Assembly: GCA_016791105.1 (NCBI GenBank)
Contig: JAEUNM010000085.1
Span: 1-64,000 of the forward strand
DNA length: 64,000 nucleotides
Origin: Rhodocyclaceae bacterium
GTDB taxonomy: Bacteria > Pseudomonadota > Gammaproteobacteria > Burkholderiales > Rhodocyclaceae
Direction of reading: 5' to 3'
Shown here: piece by piece, positions 14,584 through 23,181 of the stretch
How the letters are laid out: every line of letters begins with the position of its first letter
Numbering within the stretch: position 1 is the first letter of the stretch
Program-made: the position numbers and the translations under genes
Notes under the pieces: generated by a model
Database searches by the model: none
Seen by the model: the letters and a program-made list of their open reading frames with translations, nothing else
Told to the model about the DNA's origin: nothing

Positions 14584-16623
14584 TCAGACCGCCTCCGCCG
14601 CAAGCAGGGCGGGCAGCAGTAATTCGACTTCGGCAACGTCGCGGCGGCGCCCCGCCGGCGCCAGCGGCGCATAGGCCGCCAGCATGTCCGGCGCGAGCCG
14701 CCCGACAATCTTATCCAGATCGGAAAAGCGTATTCCCTGGCGTACTAGATGACATACGGCCGTGTGCCGCAAAACCTGAGGGCTTATGTCGGCGGCCTGC
14801 ACGATGCCGGCATCGTGGGCGGCGCAAATGATGGCCGAACACAAATCCTGCTCGGTTTGCGGGCAGCCATCCGGGCGCGCGCACAACGGACCGGCGCGCG
14901 TTTCGCTGCGGGCCAGCACTGCGCACGCCGCCGGCGCCGGCACGATGCGCCGGCTCATTTCGCCGCGCACAGCCAGCGCCGGCGCCGCGACATCCACGTC
15001 GCTCCAGTCGAGCGCCAGCACTTCGGCCACGCTCAGCCCCTGCAACAACAGGGCGATACCGAGCCGCGCCGGGGCGCGCGCCGCTTCCAGCAGGGCGACC
15101 ATTTCGGCATGCTCCAGTTCGCGCGGCAAAGCCGCCGGTGGCGTGGCGAGCAAGGGAGCGTTTTGTGCCGGCCGTGCGGCCTCCAGCACCGGCGCAGCGG
15201 GCTGGGCGGCGAGACGCATGTCCAGCCCGGCGCCTACCGGAACCGGCACCCAGGGCTGCGACACGATGACCGGCGCCGCATCGGCGCGCGGGGGGCGATT
15301 GAACAATTCCACCAACCCCATCGCCACCAGACCGAACAGAAATGCCGCCGCGCAGCCCAATGCGGCGTCGCGCCAATACTGCGGCTGCCACACCTCGCGC
15401 GGCAGCGCCGCCGCTTCCAGCACCTGCACGACAGGTTGGCGCGATTTGGCGCTCGCCTCCGAGCGCAGCAACCGGTCGGAACTGGCGCGCAGAGTGGTTT
15501 CGATCTGGGTCAGGTCGTCCTGCATGGCCTTGTAGGTGTTGTAGCGCGAACTGAAACTCTGCAAGCCCTGGCGCTCACCGGAAATCTGCTGTTGCAGGCG
15601 CTGCTGTGCCTGATGCGCGGCGGACAGGGCTTCTTCGGCCTCGCTGATGGCGGCCTGCGCACTTGACGCGCGCACCTCGTTCATCTGCCGTTCCAGGTCT
15701 GCCAGGCGCGAGCGCTGGCCGCGCACATTGGGATCCATGGCCAGGTATTCGGGCGTGTAGGTGCGCTCCAGTTCGCGCAGGCTCTCGCGTATCTGCGAGG
15801 CGCGCGATTCCAGTGCGGCCAGGGTGGGATTGTCGCGCGAGCGCACCACAGCCCGTCCGGCGGCCAGGGAATCGCGCAAGGAGCGCAGTTTGCCCTCGGC
15901 GGAGGCGACGTTTTCGTTGGCCGTATTGAGCGATGCGGACAGCCCTTTCACGCGCGCAATGACGAGGTTTTCTTCCCGTTCCAGCGACACGATGTCATTC
16001 GTCAGGCGAAACTGCTCGGCCGCGCGCCGTTTGGCGTCTACGCTCGCTTTCAGGCGCTCGACTTCGTCGCGCATCTTGTCGAGGTCGTCGGTCGCGTTGG
16101 TGGCGTAGGTTTCGAGCACCTGGTCACGATACGCAGCCAGCAATGCGTTGATGAGCGCAGCCAGTTGCGCGGGCCGCGGCCCGACCGCGTACACCTGCAC
16201 GAAACTGGTTCCCGGCACTACCTCGACCGACAGCATGGCCGCCGCAGTGGCAGCCGGATCTTCGCCCAGTCCGGCGCGCTCGTCTGCCGCCAGCCCGGCG
16301 AGCGCCTTCACGAGCAGCGGACGACTGCTCAATACCTGAACCTCGTTCTGCACGCTGCCGGATTCGCTGAACGCAGCGGACGCTTCGCCGCCCGCGCCGG
16401 CCTTGGCGGGCGCGGACACCACGCTGGCGGGCTTGATGGACAGGCGCGCACCCGCCCGATACTGCGGCGGCCGCGAAAAATCCCATATCAGGACGGCTGC
16501 CAGCACCACCGCGAATACCAGCCCAAACACGGCGAGCCGGCGCCGGTTTCCGCGCGCAGCAAGCGAAGCCGCGTTACCCGCGGCGTGCGGATCGGTGTTC
16601 AGCACGCGTTCCATGCGCATCAT
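14584..16623 (-). CDS. Wzz/GNVR polysaccharide chain-length protein fused to a degenerate tyrosine-recombinase-like domain
   Basis: About 679 residues from the ATG at 16623, which has GAGG 8 nt upstream; the frame is open to a GTG at 16683. A first membrane helix (about 30-47) and a second (about 419-440) bracket a long periplasmic coiled-coil region with a GNVR-like part (YTPEYLAMDPNVRG) and the usual proline-containing approach to TM2, as in Wzz/GumC proteins that set polysaccharide chain length. After a proline/alanine-rich linker, residues about 505-655 resemble a phage-integrase catalytic domain: LLLQGLSVAEVLALDWSDVD, then SPQVLRHTAVCHLVRQG, then IVGRLAPDMLAAYA. Of the catalytic set, only the second Arg (LRHT) and the Tyr seem kept; the first Arg is Ser, the HxxR His is Gln and the GH His is Arg. 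No autokinase or other EPS genes are adjacent. Probably not a recombinase; the role of the tail is unknown. Confidence 0.8.
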   Translation of the reverse strand: MMRMERVLNTDPHAAGNAASLAARGNRRRLAVFGLVFAVVLAAVLIWDFSRPPQYRAGARLSIKPASVVSAPAKAGAGGEASAAFSESGSVQNEVQVLSSRPLLVKALAGLAADERAGLGEDPAATAAAMLSVEVVPGTSFVQVYAVGPRPAQLAALINALLAAYRDQVLETYATNATDDLDKMRDEVERLKASVDAKRRAAEQFRLTNDIVSLEREENLVIARVKGLSASLNTANENVASAEGKLRSLRDSLAAGRAVVRSRDNPTLAALESRASQIRESLRELERTYTPEYLAMDPNVRGQRSRLADLERQMNEVRASSAQAAISEAEEALSAAHQAQQRLQQQISGERQGLQSFSSRYNTYKAMQDDLTQIETTLRASSDRLLRSEASAKSRQPVVQVLEAAALPREVWQPQYWRDAALGCAAAFLFGLVAMGLVELFNRPPRADAAPVIVSQPWVPVPVGAGLDMRLAAQPAAPVLEAARPAQNAPLLATPPAALPRELEHAEMVALLEAARAPARLGIALLLQGLSVAEVLALDWSDVDVAAPALAVRGEMSRRIVPAPAACAVLARSETRAGPLCARPDGCPQTEQDLCSAIICAAHDAGIVQAADISPQVLRHTAVCHLVRQGIRFSDLDKIVGRLAPDMLAAYAPLAPAGRRRDVAEVELLLPALLAAEAV

Positions 16624-17102
16624 GCGCCTGGCCTCGATAGCGCGCCGGCGGGCCGCCCAGGGAACGTGGAAAGTGTGCTGCACGGATGCGCCCGGCGCAG
16701 CATGCCCCTCGATCGATCCGAAAATTCTGCGCCAAACACAAGACGGAAAAAATGGCCTTCTCGCTGCGGCACACGCGGGCGGCGAACTGAAAGCGGTTTG
16801 AATTTACGCAAGGGTCGGAATACCAGGTCGATGCGCGCAACTACGGCAAAACGGAGAAAAACTGCATCCCCTCAGCCGCTGGTTCTGACGGTAAGCGCGG
16901 CCTCATATCCTAATACATGGCTTTGCCGCGCCAGCGCGATAAATTACGCTGCTGCAGCAAACTGTGCCCTGCACGGCGCCGCCCGCAAGCCCGCCGCAAG
17001 AAAGGAACGGCTTCAAGTCCACGGAAGGCGCAGCCGATGGGTTTGCGCATATACTTGCGGCCGGCCGCACATCCCGCCTTCAACCCGAAAAGTAGACACG
17101 AC
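16624..17102. other. Gene-free stretch between divergent wzz-fusion and Imm53 genes
   Basis: Open frames here are not convincing as genes. The region must hold promoters for both divergent genes. No clear sigma-70 or sigma-54 match, repeat or RNA gene was recognised. Confidence 0.35.
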
Positions 17103-17402
17103 ATGAGTGGTTCCGCGCTGCAACGCCTGCAACAATGGTATGCCTCGCACTGCGACGGGGATTGGGAACTGACCTATGGCATCAGTATTGAAACCACCGA
17201 CCAGCCGGGCTGGTGTGTAAGCATAGACCTGCGTGGCACGAAAGGCGCCGGGCAAACATTCACGACGGTGCAAGAACGGCGTTCGGATTCGGACTGGCTG
17301 CGCTGCGAAACGCGCAAGGACGATTTTGTCGGCGAGTGCAGTCCGGGCAATCTTGAACAGGTGCTCGAGCAGTTTTTGGCCTGGATGGACGGGCTGTCCT
17401 GA
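17103..17402 (+). CDS. Imm53-family immunity protein
   Basis: A 99-residue cytoplasmic protein that starts MSGSALQRLQQWY. It shows the Imm53 pattern: LQQWYASHCDGDWE near the N-terminus, then YGISIETTDQPGWCVSIDL, a central SDWLRCE and a C-terminal helix LEQVLEQFLAWMDG. Imm53 proteins neutralise polymorphic/contact-dependent toxins. Frames upstream of 17103 stay open but show no similarity, and MSGS is the natural start. No toxin, T6SS or CDI gene lies nearby, so it is an orphan immunity gene, perhaps protecting against toxins of relatives. The family call rests on motif recall. Confidence 0.75.
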   Translation: MSGSALQRLQQWYASHCDGDWELTYGISIETTDQPGWCVSIDLRGTKGAGQTFTTVQERRSDSDWLRCETRKDDFVGECSPGNLEQVLEQFLAWMDGLS

Positions 17403-17722
17403 CCCCCGGCCGGGCGCGCCGGCAAACCACCTGGCCAGGTGGCGCAACGGCACGACACACCCGTAACGAGCGGCTGGTAGCCGCTGCCCACGCAAGAACC
17501 CTCTGCTTAGCCCAGCACTCCCAACTTGCCGCCGGCCGCCGCAGCGCGGCAAATTCCATTCGGCGAACATGGACAAAACCTCGCCCCGCGTCTAATGTCG
17601 CAAGGTGACGGGCATGGCTGCGTTCCCAAAATGGGCCGGGTAATCGCGCCACTGGCCGTAACGCTGACGTAACACCGCAGCCAAGGCAGTAATCCAGGCC
17701 GCGGCAGACACGGGGGCCGGCA
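17403..17722. other. Gene-free stretch after Imm53 gene
   Basis: It contains a 16-bp perfect palindrome, CCACCTGGCCAGGTGG, at 17427-17442, which could be a weak terminator or an operator. The rest shows no coding signal. It should also hold the promoter of the downstream oxidoreductase gene. Confidence 0.4.
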
Positions 17723-18724
17723 ATGAGCGACCGCAACGAACAGATCATTCTGGCGACACGCCCGCATGGACGCGTCGCCACCAGCCATTTCCGCCTCGTC
17801 GAAGGGCAGCTCCCGCAGCCGCGCGAAGGCCAGGTTCTGGTGCGCAATCTGTGGCTGTCGTTGGACCCCTACATGCGCTGGCGCATGAACGAGGGCCACA
17901 ACTATGCCGAGCCGGTCGAACTGGGCGCGGTGATGGTTGGCGCAACGGTAGGCGAAGTCGTGACATCGCATCATCCGGCTTTCCACCCCGGCGACCACGT
18001 CATCGGCAATCTGGGTTGGCAATCCTATGGCGTGGCCGCCGCGGCGGAACTGCGCAAGATCGAGCATCGCGTCCTGCCGTTACAGGCATATCTGGGTGTG
18101 GTGGGCATGCCCGGCATCACCGCCTGGATAGGCCTCATGGACATACTGGCTGCCCGGGCCGGCGAAACCTTGCTGGTTACCGCTGCAGCCGGCGCCGTGG
18201 GCAGCGTGGTCGGACAGCTCGCCAAGCTGAACGGCTGCCGCGTGGTGGGCGTGGCGGGTGGCTCCACCAAGTGCCTCTACGTCGAGAACGAATTGCAGTT
18301 CGACGCCTGCCTGGATTACCGCAGCGCCCGGCTGGAAGACGAACTTGCCGATACCCTGCCGGACGGCATCGACTGCCTGTTCGAAAATGTAGGCGGTCCC
18401 CTGTTCGACCAGATGTTGCACTGCATGCGTGATTTCGGCCGCGTCGCCCTGTGCGGCATGGTGGCCGACGCCGACGCGCAAGCGCCGCACGCACTGCGCA
18501 ACCTGCGCGCGGTGCTGGTCAAACGCCTGCACCTGAAAGGTTTCATCGTGACCGACCACCCGCAGCGCTGGCGCGTCGCGCAAAACGAACTGGTCAAACT
18601 GGTCGCCGAAGGGCGCATCAAATACCGCGAAACCGTCGCGCACGGGCTGGCCGAAGCGCCGGCCGCTTTCGTGGGCATGCTGGCCGGTCAAAATTTCGGC
18701 AAACAGCTCGTCAAGCTTTGTTGA
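17723..18724 (+). CDS. NADP-dependent MDR-family oxidoreductase (CurA/YncB-like)
   Basis: 333 residues, zinc-independent medium-chain reductase. The N-terminal GroES-like part has the SLDPYMRWRM signature of the leukotriene B4 12-hydroxydehydrogenase/CurA group. The Rossmann part has VTAAAGAVGSVVGQLAK as the nucleotide-binding loop and DCLFENVGGPLFD downstream. The family reduces the double bond of enones (curcumin, prostaglandins, 2-alkenals) with NADPH. It stands alone on the plus strand, convergent with an Old Yellow Enzyme gene, another enone reductase. The substrate is unknown. Confidence 0.92.
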   Translation: MSDRNEQIILATRPHGRVATSHFRLVEGQLPQPREGQVLVRNLWLSLDPYMRWRMNEGHNYAEPVELGAVMVGATVGEVVTSHHPAFHPGDHVIGNLGWQSYGVAAAAELRKIEHRVLPLQAYLGVVGMPGITAWIGLMDILAARAGETLLVTAAAGAVGSVVGQLAKLNGCRVVGVAGGSTKCLYVENELQFDACLDYRSARLEDELADTLPDGIDCLFENVGGPLFDQMLHCMRDFGRVALCGMVADADAQAPHALRNLRAVLVKRLHLKGFIVTDHPQRWRVAQNELVKLVAEGRIKYRETVAHGLAEAPAAFVGMLAGQNFGKQLVKLC

Positions 18725-18753
18725 AGCTACATTCCTCAGTTGGACGCGCCTGA

Positions 18754-18876
18754 GGGTGCGGCGGGCGCGTTGCTTGCCTAGGCGCGACGAGGCGGCAGGG
18801 CCGCACCCTGCAACGAGGAGCAACAACGGCAGGCGGCGCGCCCGTCGTGCCATCGGGTGCGTAGCGGGGCGCACCC
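18754..18876. repeat. GGGTGCG-type inverted repeats between convergent genes
   Basis: Two hairpins built on the same heptamer: GGGTGCGGC (18754-18762) pairs with GCCGCACCC (18800-18808), and GGGTGCG (18855-18861) pairs with CGCACCC (18870-18876). They lie between convergent stops and look like a REP-type intergenic element that could also act as a two-way transcription barrier. Confidence 0.5.
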
Positions 18877-18985
18877 ACAAGGTACGCCCTCGAGTTGCTG
18901 AAAGTTTAATTATTTCCGGGCGTTATCGACGCATCGAAGCGGCCAACCGGGGAATGTAGGTTGAATGCCGCGCCGGACGCCGGCC

Positions 18986-20098
18986 CTAGCGCTGGCCGAT
19001 TTTCACCTCGCCAAACAGTTTACTCATGCCGCGCGGCTGCGAGCGCCAGTACTGCCGCGGCGCGGTGACCGAGTCGCCAAGCCGGGCCGCGGCATGCCAG
19101 GGCCAACGCGGATTGAACAACATGGCACGGGCAATCGCCACCAGATCGACGCGCCCTTCCGCAACGAGGGCCTCAGCCTGTTCGGGCGACGTGATGAGCC
19201 CGACGGCTATGGTCGGCAGGCCGCTTGCCGCACGCAAATTTTCTGCCAGCCCCACCTGGTAATTCGCGTGTTGCGGAATTTTCTGCTGGGGCGACACGCC
19301 GCCGCTCGAAACGTGCAGGAAGCTGCAGCCGCGCTCGGCCAATGCGCGCGCCAGCACCGCGCACTGTTCCACGTCCCAGCCGCCATCCACCCAATCCGTC
19401 GCGGACACCCGCACACCCACGGGCATTGCGGACGGAACCGCAGCGCGTACCGCGGCAAACACCTCGAGCGGAAAGCGCATACGGTTTTCCAGCGCGCCGC
19501 CATATTCGTCATCGCGCTGATTGGCCAGCGGAGATAGAAATTCGTGCAGCAAATAGCCGTGCGCGCCATGCAGTTCTATCGCATCCAGCCCCAGCGCGTA
19601 AGCACGCCGCGCCGCGGCGGCGAATGCCTCGCGGATGCGCTCGAGGCCGGCGCGGTCCAGCTCCAACGGCGCCGCTTCGCCGGCCGCATGGGGCAAGGCG
19701 GAAGGCGCGCAGGGCCGCCAGCCACCGTCTTCCGGCGCGAGCAAGGTGCCGCCGTCCCAGGGCGCACGGCTGGAGCCCTTGCGGCCCGCGTGGGCCAGCT
19801 GTATGGCAACCCTTATAGGCGAATATTTGCGGATTGCCGCCAGCACACGCCCAAGCGCGGCGGCGTTTTCGTCCGACCACAAACCCAGGCACCCGGGCGT
19901 GATGCGGCCTTCCGGTTCGACGCCGGTCGCTTCGATGATCAACATGGCCGCGCCGGACATCGCAAGCTGCCCCAGATGCATCATGTGCCAATCGGTCGCC
20001 GAGCCGTTTTCGGCCGAGTACTGGCACATGGGCGCAATCACTATGCGATTGGCAAGCCTGAGCCCGCCCAGATCATAGGGCGAAAAAAGTGCGCTCAT
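18986..20098 (-). CDS. Old Yellow Enzyme family NADH:flavin oxidoreductase (YqjM-like)
   Basis: About 370 residues from the ATG at 20098, preceded by GAGGAGGGG; the longer frame to 20137 is upstream of this site. An FMN-binding TIM barrel: APMCQYSAENG (with the Cys of the YqjM/XenA class that tunes the flavin), QLAHAGRKGSS, ELHGAHGYLLHEFLSP with the substrate-binding His pair, and VSATDW and VAIARAML in the phosphate-binding part. It reduces activated alkenes such as 2-enoates, enals and nitro-compounds with NAD(P)H. It is transcribed alone; oxidative or electrophile stress is the usual setting for the class. Confidence 0.93.
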   Translation of the reverse strand: MSALFSPYDLGGLRLANRIVIAPMCQYSAENGSATDWHMMHLGQLAMSGAAMLIIEATGVEPEGRITPGCLGLWSDENAAALGRVLAAIRKYSPIRVAIQLAHAGRKGSSRAPWDGGTLLAPEDGGWRPCAPSALPHAAGEAAPLELDRAGLERIREAFAAAARRAYALGLDAIELHGAHGYLLHEFLSPLANQRDDEYGGALENRMRFPLEVFAAVRAAVPSAMPVGVRVSATDWVDGGWDVEQCAVLARALAERGCSFLHVSSGGVSPQQKIPQHANYQVGLAENLRAASGLPTIAVGLITSPEQAEALVAEGRVDLVAIARAMLFNPRWPWHAAARLGDSVTAPRQYWRSQPRGMSKLFGEVKIGQR

Positions 20099-20312
20099 GC
20101 TGAGCCCCTCCTCAGTTGAAAAATTGAAATCTACCACGCCGGACTCACCCTGCCGCCCACCGGTGATGACCCATATTCAGGCGCGTTGGCCCCGCGCAGC
20201 CTGCAAGGCAAGGCGGATACACGGCCGAACGCACACCTCCCGCGTCCCCGACTCAAGACCGGATGCGCCGTGCCGTATACCAGACGCATAGGACGCGAGC
20301 AGGAGTCATCCC

Positions 20313-21377
20313 ATGAAAATTGCAGCTTCCGGCATGGAACTGAATGCCAGCCACAGCTATGCGCAAACCACCTCGCAAAGCCTCAGCCTGAAGGCCTGGA
20401 TAGGCGACACGCGACCGGATTTCGAACATCGCGCTGCGCCCCAGGCCGCGCCTGAGCCGGCCCGGCCGCTGGTGCAGATTTCGGACGCCGGGCGCATGGC
20501 GGCGGCCAATGACAGCGCCGCCGCCCAATCGGCGGACGCGGAAGGCGCCGCGGCCGATCCGCTCATGGGCCTCGTCAAATCCATACTCGAGCGCATATTC
20601 GGACAATCCATCAAGCTCGTATCAGCAGCCGATCTGCACGGCAATCCGCCGCCCGCGGCGCTGCCCGCCCCGGCCGCAGCGCATGCGGCAGAGGCCGGCG
20701 CGCCGCCGCGTGCCGGCTTCGGTATCGAATTCGACATGCACGAAACCGTACAGATCAGCGAACAAAGCAGCTTTTCGGCGCAAGGCCAGATACGTACCGC
20801 CGACGGCCGCACGCTGCAATTTCAGCTCGATCTGCAAATGAGCTATAGCGAAACGCACAGCACGGACCTCAGCCTGCGCGCCGGCGACGCGGTCAAGAAA
20901 GACCCGCTGGTGATCAATTTCGGCGGCACGGCAGCGCAACTTACCAACCAGCGCTTCGCGTTCGACCTGGATGGCGACGGCAATAAAGAAGCTTTGCCCG
21001 GTCTGGCGTCGGGCAGTGGATTTCTGGTGCTGGCGGCGGCCGGAGAAGGGACGGTCGAATCGGGCAAACAACTGTTCGGCCCCACCAGCGGCGACGGCTA
21101 CGCCGAACTGGCGCGCTACGACAGCGACGGCAACGGCTGGATAGACGAAGCCGATCCGGTATTCGCCAGCCTGGGCGTGTGGACCCCGGACACGCAAGGC
21201 GATGGCACGGTCGCCTCCTTGTCCGAGCGCGGCATAGGCGCGCTATACCTGGGCAGCGTGGCCACGCCTTTTTCGCTGCGCTCCGGTAGCGAACTGGGTT
21301 CGGTACGCAGCAGCGGCGTCTATCTGAATGAGAATGGCAGCGCCGGCAGCATGCAGCAGATCGATCTGAACGTGTGA
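20313..21377 (+). CDS. Hypothetical protein with EF-hand/dockerin-like calcium loops
   Basis: 354 residues, no signal peptide or membrane helix, ATG preceded by AGGAG. The N-terminal half is alanine/proline-rich and of low complexity with a short helical stretch (LVKSILERIFGQ). The central part is beta-rich. The C-terminal half has two DxDxDG-type loops, AFDLDGDGNKE and RYDSDGNGWIDEADPVF, with a LFGPTSGDGYAELA motif between them. This combination occurs in uncharacterised proteins related to large RTX/VCBS calcium-binding proteins. Calcium binding is likely and the function is not known. The C-terminus contains no RTX nonapeptides, and no type I secretion genes are near. Confidence 0.8.
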   Translation: MKIAASGMELNASHSYAQTTSQSLSLKAWIGDTRPDFEHRAAPQAAPEPARPLVQISDAGRMAAANDSAAAQSADAEGAAADPLMGLVKSILERIFGQSIKLVSAADLHGNPPPAALPAPAAAHAAEAGAPPRAGFGIEFDMHETVQISEQSSFSAQGQIRTADGRTLQFQLDLQMSYSETHSTDLSLRAGDAVKKDPLVINFGGTAAQLTNQRFAFDLDGDGNKEALPGLASGSGFLVLAAAGEGTVESGKQLFGPTSGDGYAELARYDSDGNGWIDEADPVFASLGVWTPDTQGDGTVASLSERGIGALYLGSVATPFSLRSGSELGSVRSSGVYLNENGSAGSMQQIDLNV

Positions 21378-21480
21378 GCTTGCGCTTGCGGGGCCAGGCG
21401 GAAAGGCGCACGCAGGGGCGCGCTAAAATCCACGCTGACGGCGGTGCACTGGGCGCCGCTCGCCCGCGAGGACACAAGCC

Positions 21481-22059
21481 ATGCTGGAACTTTGCCTGGG
21501 GCTCGCCCTGTTGCTCGGCGTGCATTCGATACGCATCGGCGCCGACGGCTGGCGCAGCCGCTGCGTAGAGCGATTTGGCCTGAAGGCCTGGAAAGCCGGC
21601 TATGCACTGGCATCCCTGGCAGGCTTCGCGCTCATCGTGCATGGCTTCGGCCTGGCGCGCGCCGAACCCGTACTGATTTGGCCGGCGCCGGTGTGGGCAC
21701 GTCACCTCGCGGCGCTCGCCACACTGGCCGCATTCATTCTGCTGGCCGCCTCGCACGTAAAGGGCAGCGTTTTGCGCGCCCGCAGCGGCCACCCCATGGT
21801 GGCCGGCACGCTCATTTGGGCGCTCGCCCATCTCGCCGCCACCGGCAAGCTGCACGATCTGGTGCTATTTGGTGCGTTCGCCCTGTGGGCGCTGGTGGAT
21901 TTCGTGTCGCTCAGGGCGCGCGATCAGCGCCAAAGTACGCCGCCCGCGCGCACGGCGCTGCTGCGCGACGCCATTGCGGTCGGCGCCGGCACGGCGGCCT
22001 GGGCGCTATTCGCCTGGCTGCTGCATGGCTGGCTGATAGGCGTGCGCCCTTTCGGCTGA
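21481..22059 (+). CDS. NnrU family integral membrane protein
   Basis: 192 residues with about five to six hydrophobic helices and the NnrU pattern: a GVHSIR motif near the N-terminus, ASHVKGSVLRARSGHPM in the middle and LIWALAHLAATG soon after. NnrU was described next to nitrite/nitric-oxide reductase genes and is related to the heme-linked isoprenylcysteine-methyltransferase-like membrane fold; its biochemical role is unresolved. No denitrification genes are in this window. GAGGA precedes the ATG, and a strong hairpin follows the stop. Confidence 0.88.
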   Translation: MLELCLGLALLLGVHSIRIGADGWRSRCVERFGLKAWKAGYALASLAGFALIVHGFGLARAEPVLIWPAPVWARHLAALATLAAFILLAASHVKGSVLRARSGHPMVAGTLIWALAHLAATGKLHDLVLFGAFALWALVDFVSLRARDQRQSTPPARTALLRDAIAVGAGTAAWALFAWLLHGWLIGVRPFG

Positions 22060-22069
22060 CCCAAATGCA

Positions 22070-22095
22070 TACGGCCGGCAATCTTGCCGGCCGTA
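22070..22095. terminator. Bidirectional hairpin terminator between nnrU-like and CBS genes
   Basis: TACGGCCGGCA and TGCCGGCCGTA form a perfect 11-bp stem with a 4-nt ATCT loop between convergent stop codons. The flanks have only short T runs (ATTTGG on the minus side), so termination strength is moderate. Confidence 0.7.
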
Positions 22096-22143
22096 CTGTC
22101 CTACCGCACCGCGACTGACCAGCGGCGCAAGGCTGCGCACCAA

Positions 22144-22584
22144 TCAGCCGTGCGTGCCGGTAATGTAATGTTCGAGTTGTTCGATCACGAACTGCTGTTC
22201 GGCGATCACGTCCTTGACCAGGTCACCGATCGAGATCAGACCGACCAGTTTTCCCGCGTCCATGACCGGCAGGTGACGAAAGCGGTTGCCCGTCATGATG
22301 GCCATGCAGTCTTCGGTGGTTTGCGAGCTTTTCACGAACATGACCGGGGCCGACATGATTTCGCCCACCAGCGTGGTGCGTATGGATTTCTCCTGCGCCA
22401 CCAGCTTGCGCGCAAAATCGCGCTCCGACACCACACCCACGATGGTGTCGCCGTCTTTCACCAGCAGAGCACCGACGTTGTGTTGAGTCATGATGCGCGA
22501 CGCATCGAGCACGGTGTCTCTGGGCGAAATCGTGAGTACATCCCGAGTGGGCTTACCTGCCAACAATTGAGCCACGCTTTTCAT
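22144..22584 (-). CDS. CBS-domain pair protein
   Basis: 146 residues made almost wholly of two CBS motifs (about 10-62 and 75-130), with typical ends VGVVSERDFARKL and LVGLISIGDLVKDVI. Stand-alone CBS pairs bind adenine nucleotides (AMP, ATP, SAM, NAD) and act as energy-status sensors. GGGGG sits just upstream of the ATG. It is monocistronic, and no partner enzyme or transporter is adjacent. Confidence 0.92.
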   Translation of the reverse strand: MKSVAQLLAGKPTRDVLTISPRDTVLDASRIMTQHNVGALLVKDGDTIVGVVSERDFARKLVAQEKSIRTTLVGEIMSAPVMFVKSSQTTEDCMAIMTGNRFRHLPVMDAGKLVGLISIGDLVKDVIAEQQFVIEQLEHYITGTHG

Positions 22585-23181
22585 TCATATCCCCCTATTC
22601 TGGCAATTGACGATCCGCCCGGGACCGGCGAACTGGTTCGTACCACTACTCGCGCGCGGGCGTTGTACGGCAAAGGTGTGCATTATTACCGGCTTCAGGC
22701 GCGCGGGGAAGTGGCTTACTGAAATTTAGCTTTCGCAGCGCGCAAGGCGTACCTGCGGCGCAACTTTCTGCAGTGCAGCATGCAAACTTTCGGTGCGCCA
22801 CCATGGAATCACCCAAATACAGGCACTTACACTGGTTTTACAGCGCTTGTGCACCTGCTTATCCACAGTTTTTGTGGATTGCCCACCTTCCCACGGCAAA
22901 ATCCCAGGTGCCGCGCCCGCGGGTTTTGCCGCGCGCCCAGATTTCCGCCCAAACCGTCGCAAGCCGCCGTGCGCTGCGCCATTCGGACTTGCCCGGTACA
23001 CCGCGCAGACGGCCCGCTGGGGCTTTTCAATGCCAACGCCCTGGCGCACTCAAAGCGCCTCGACGTGCCGGCACAGCGGAAATCCAGGGCCGCATTGTGC
23101 GCTGCAATAGAAACCTCTTGCAGGGAATTCCGTGCCGGTTAGAATTCTTGCGCATACCGTCCAGCGCTCGAAGGAAGCCCC
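22585..23181. other. Long gene-free stretch upstream of ppc
   Basis: About 600 nt. Overlapping open frames exist on the plus strand (22773-23195), but none has a recognisable product or good ribosome site. There is one DnaA-box-like TTATCCACA (22859-22867) within a hairpin ATCCACA/TGTGGAT (22861-22879), which may be a terminator-like or regulatory structure. The ppc promoter should lie in the last 150 nt. Confidence 0.4.

Noticed and set aside
14584..15200. Separate integrase gene or prophage remnant behind wzz
   Set aside because: The recombinase-like part is in the same uninterrupted frame as the Wzz part with no att-like repeats, tRNA or phage genes around; treated as a fusion instead.
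22859..22879. DnaA box TTATCCACA, possible replication origin
   Set aside because: Only one good box, within a small hairpin, with no AT-rich unwinding region and no dnaA, dnaN or gidA genes nearby.
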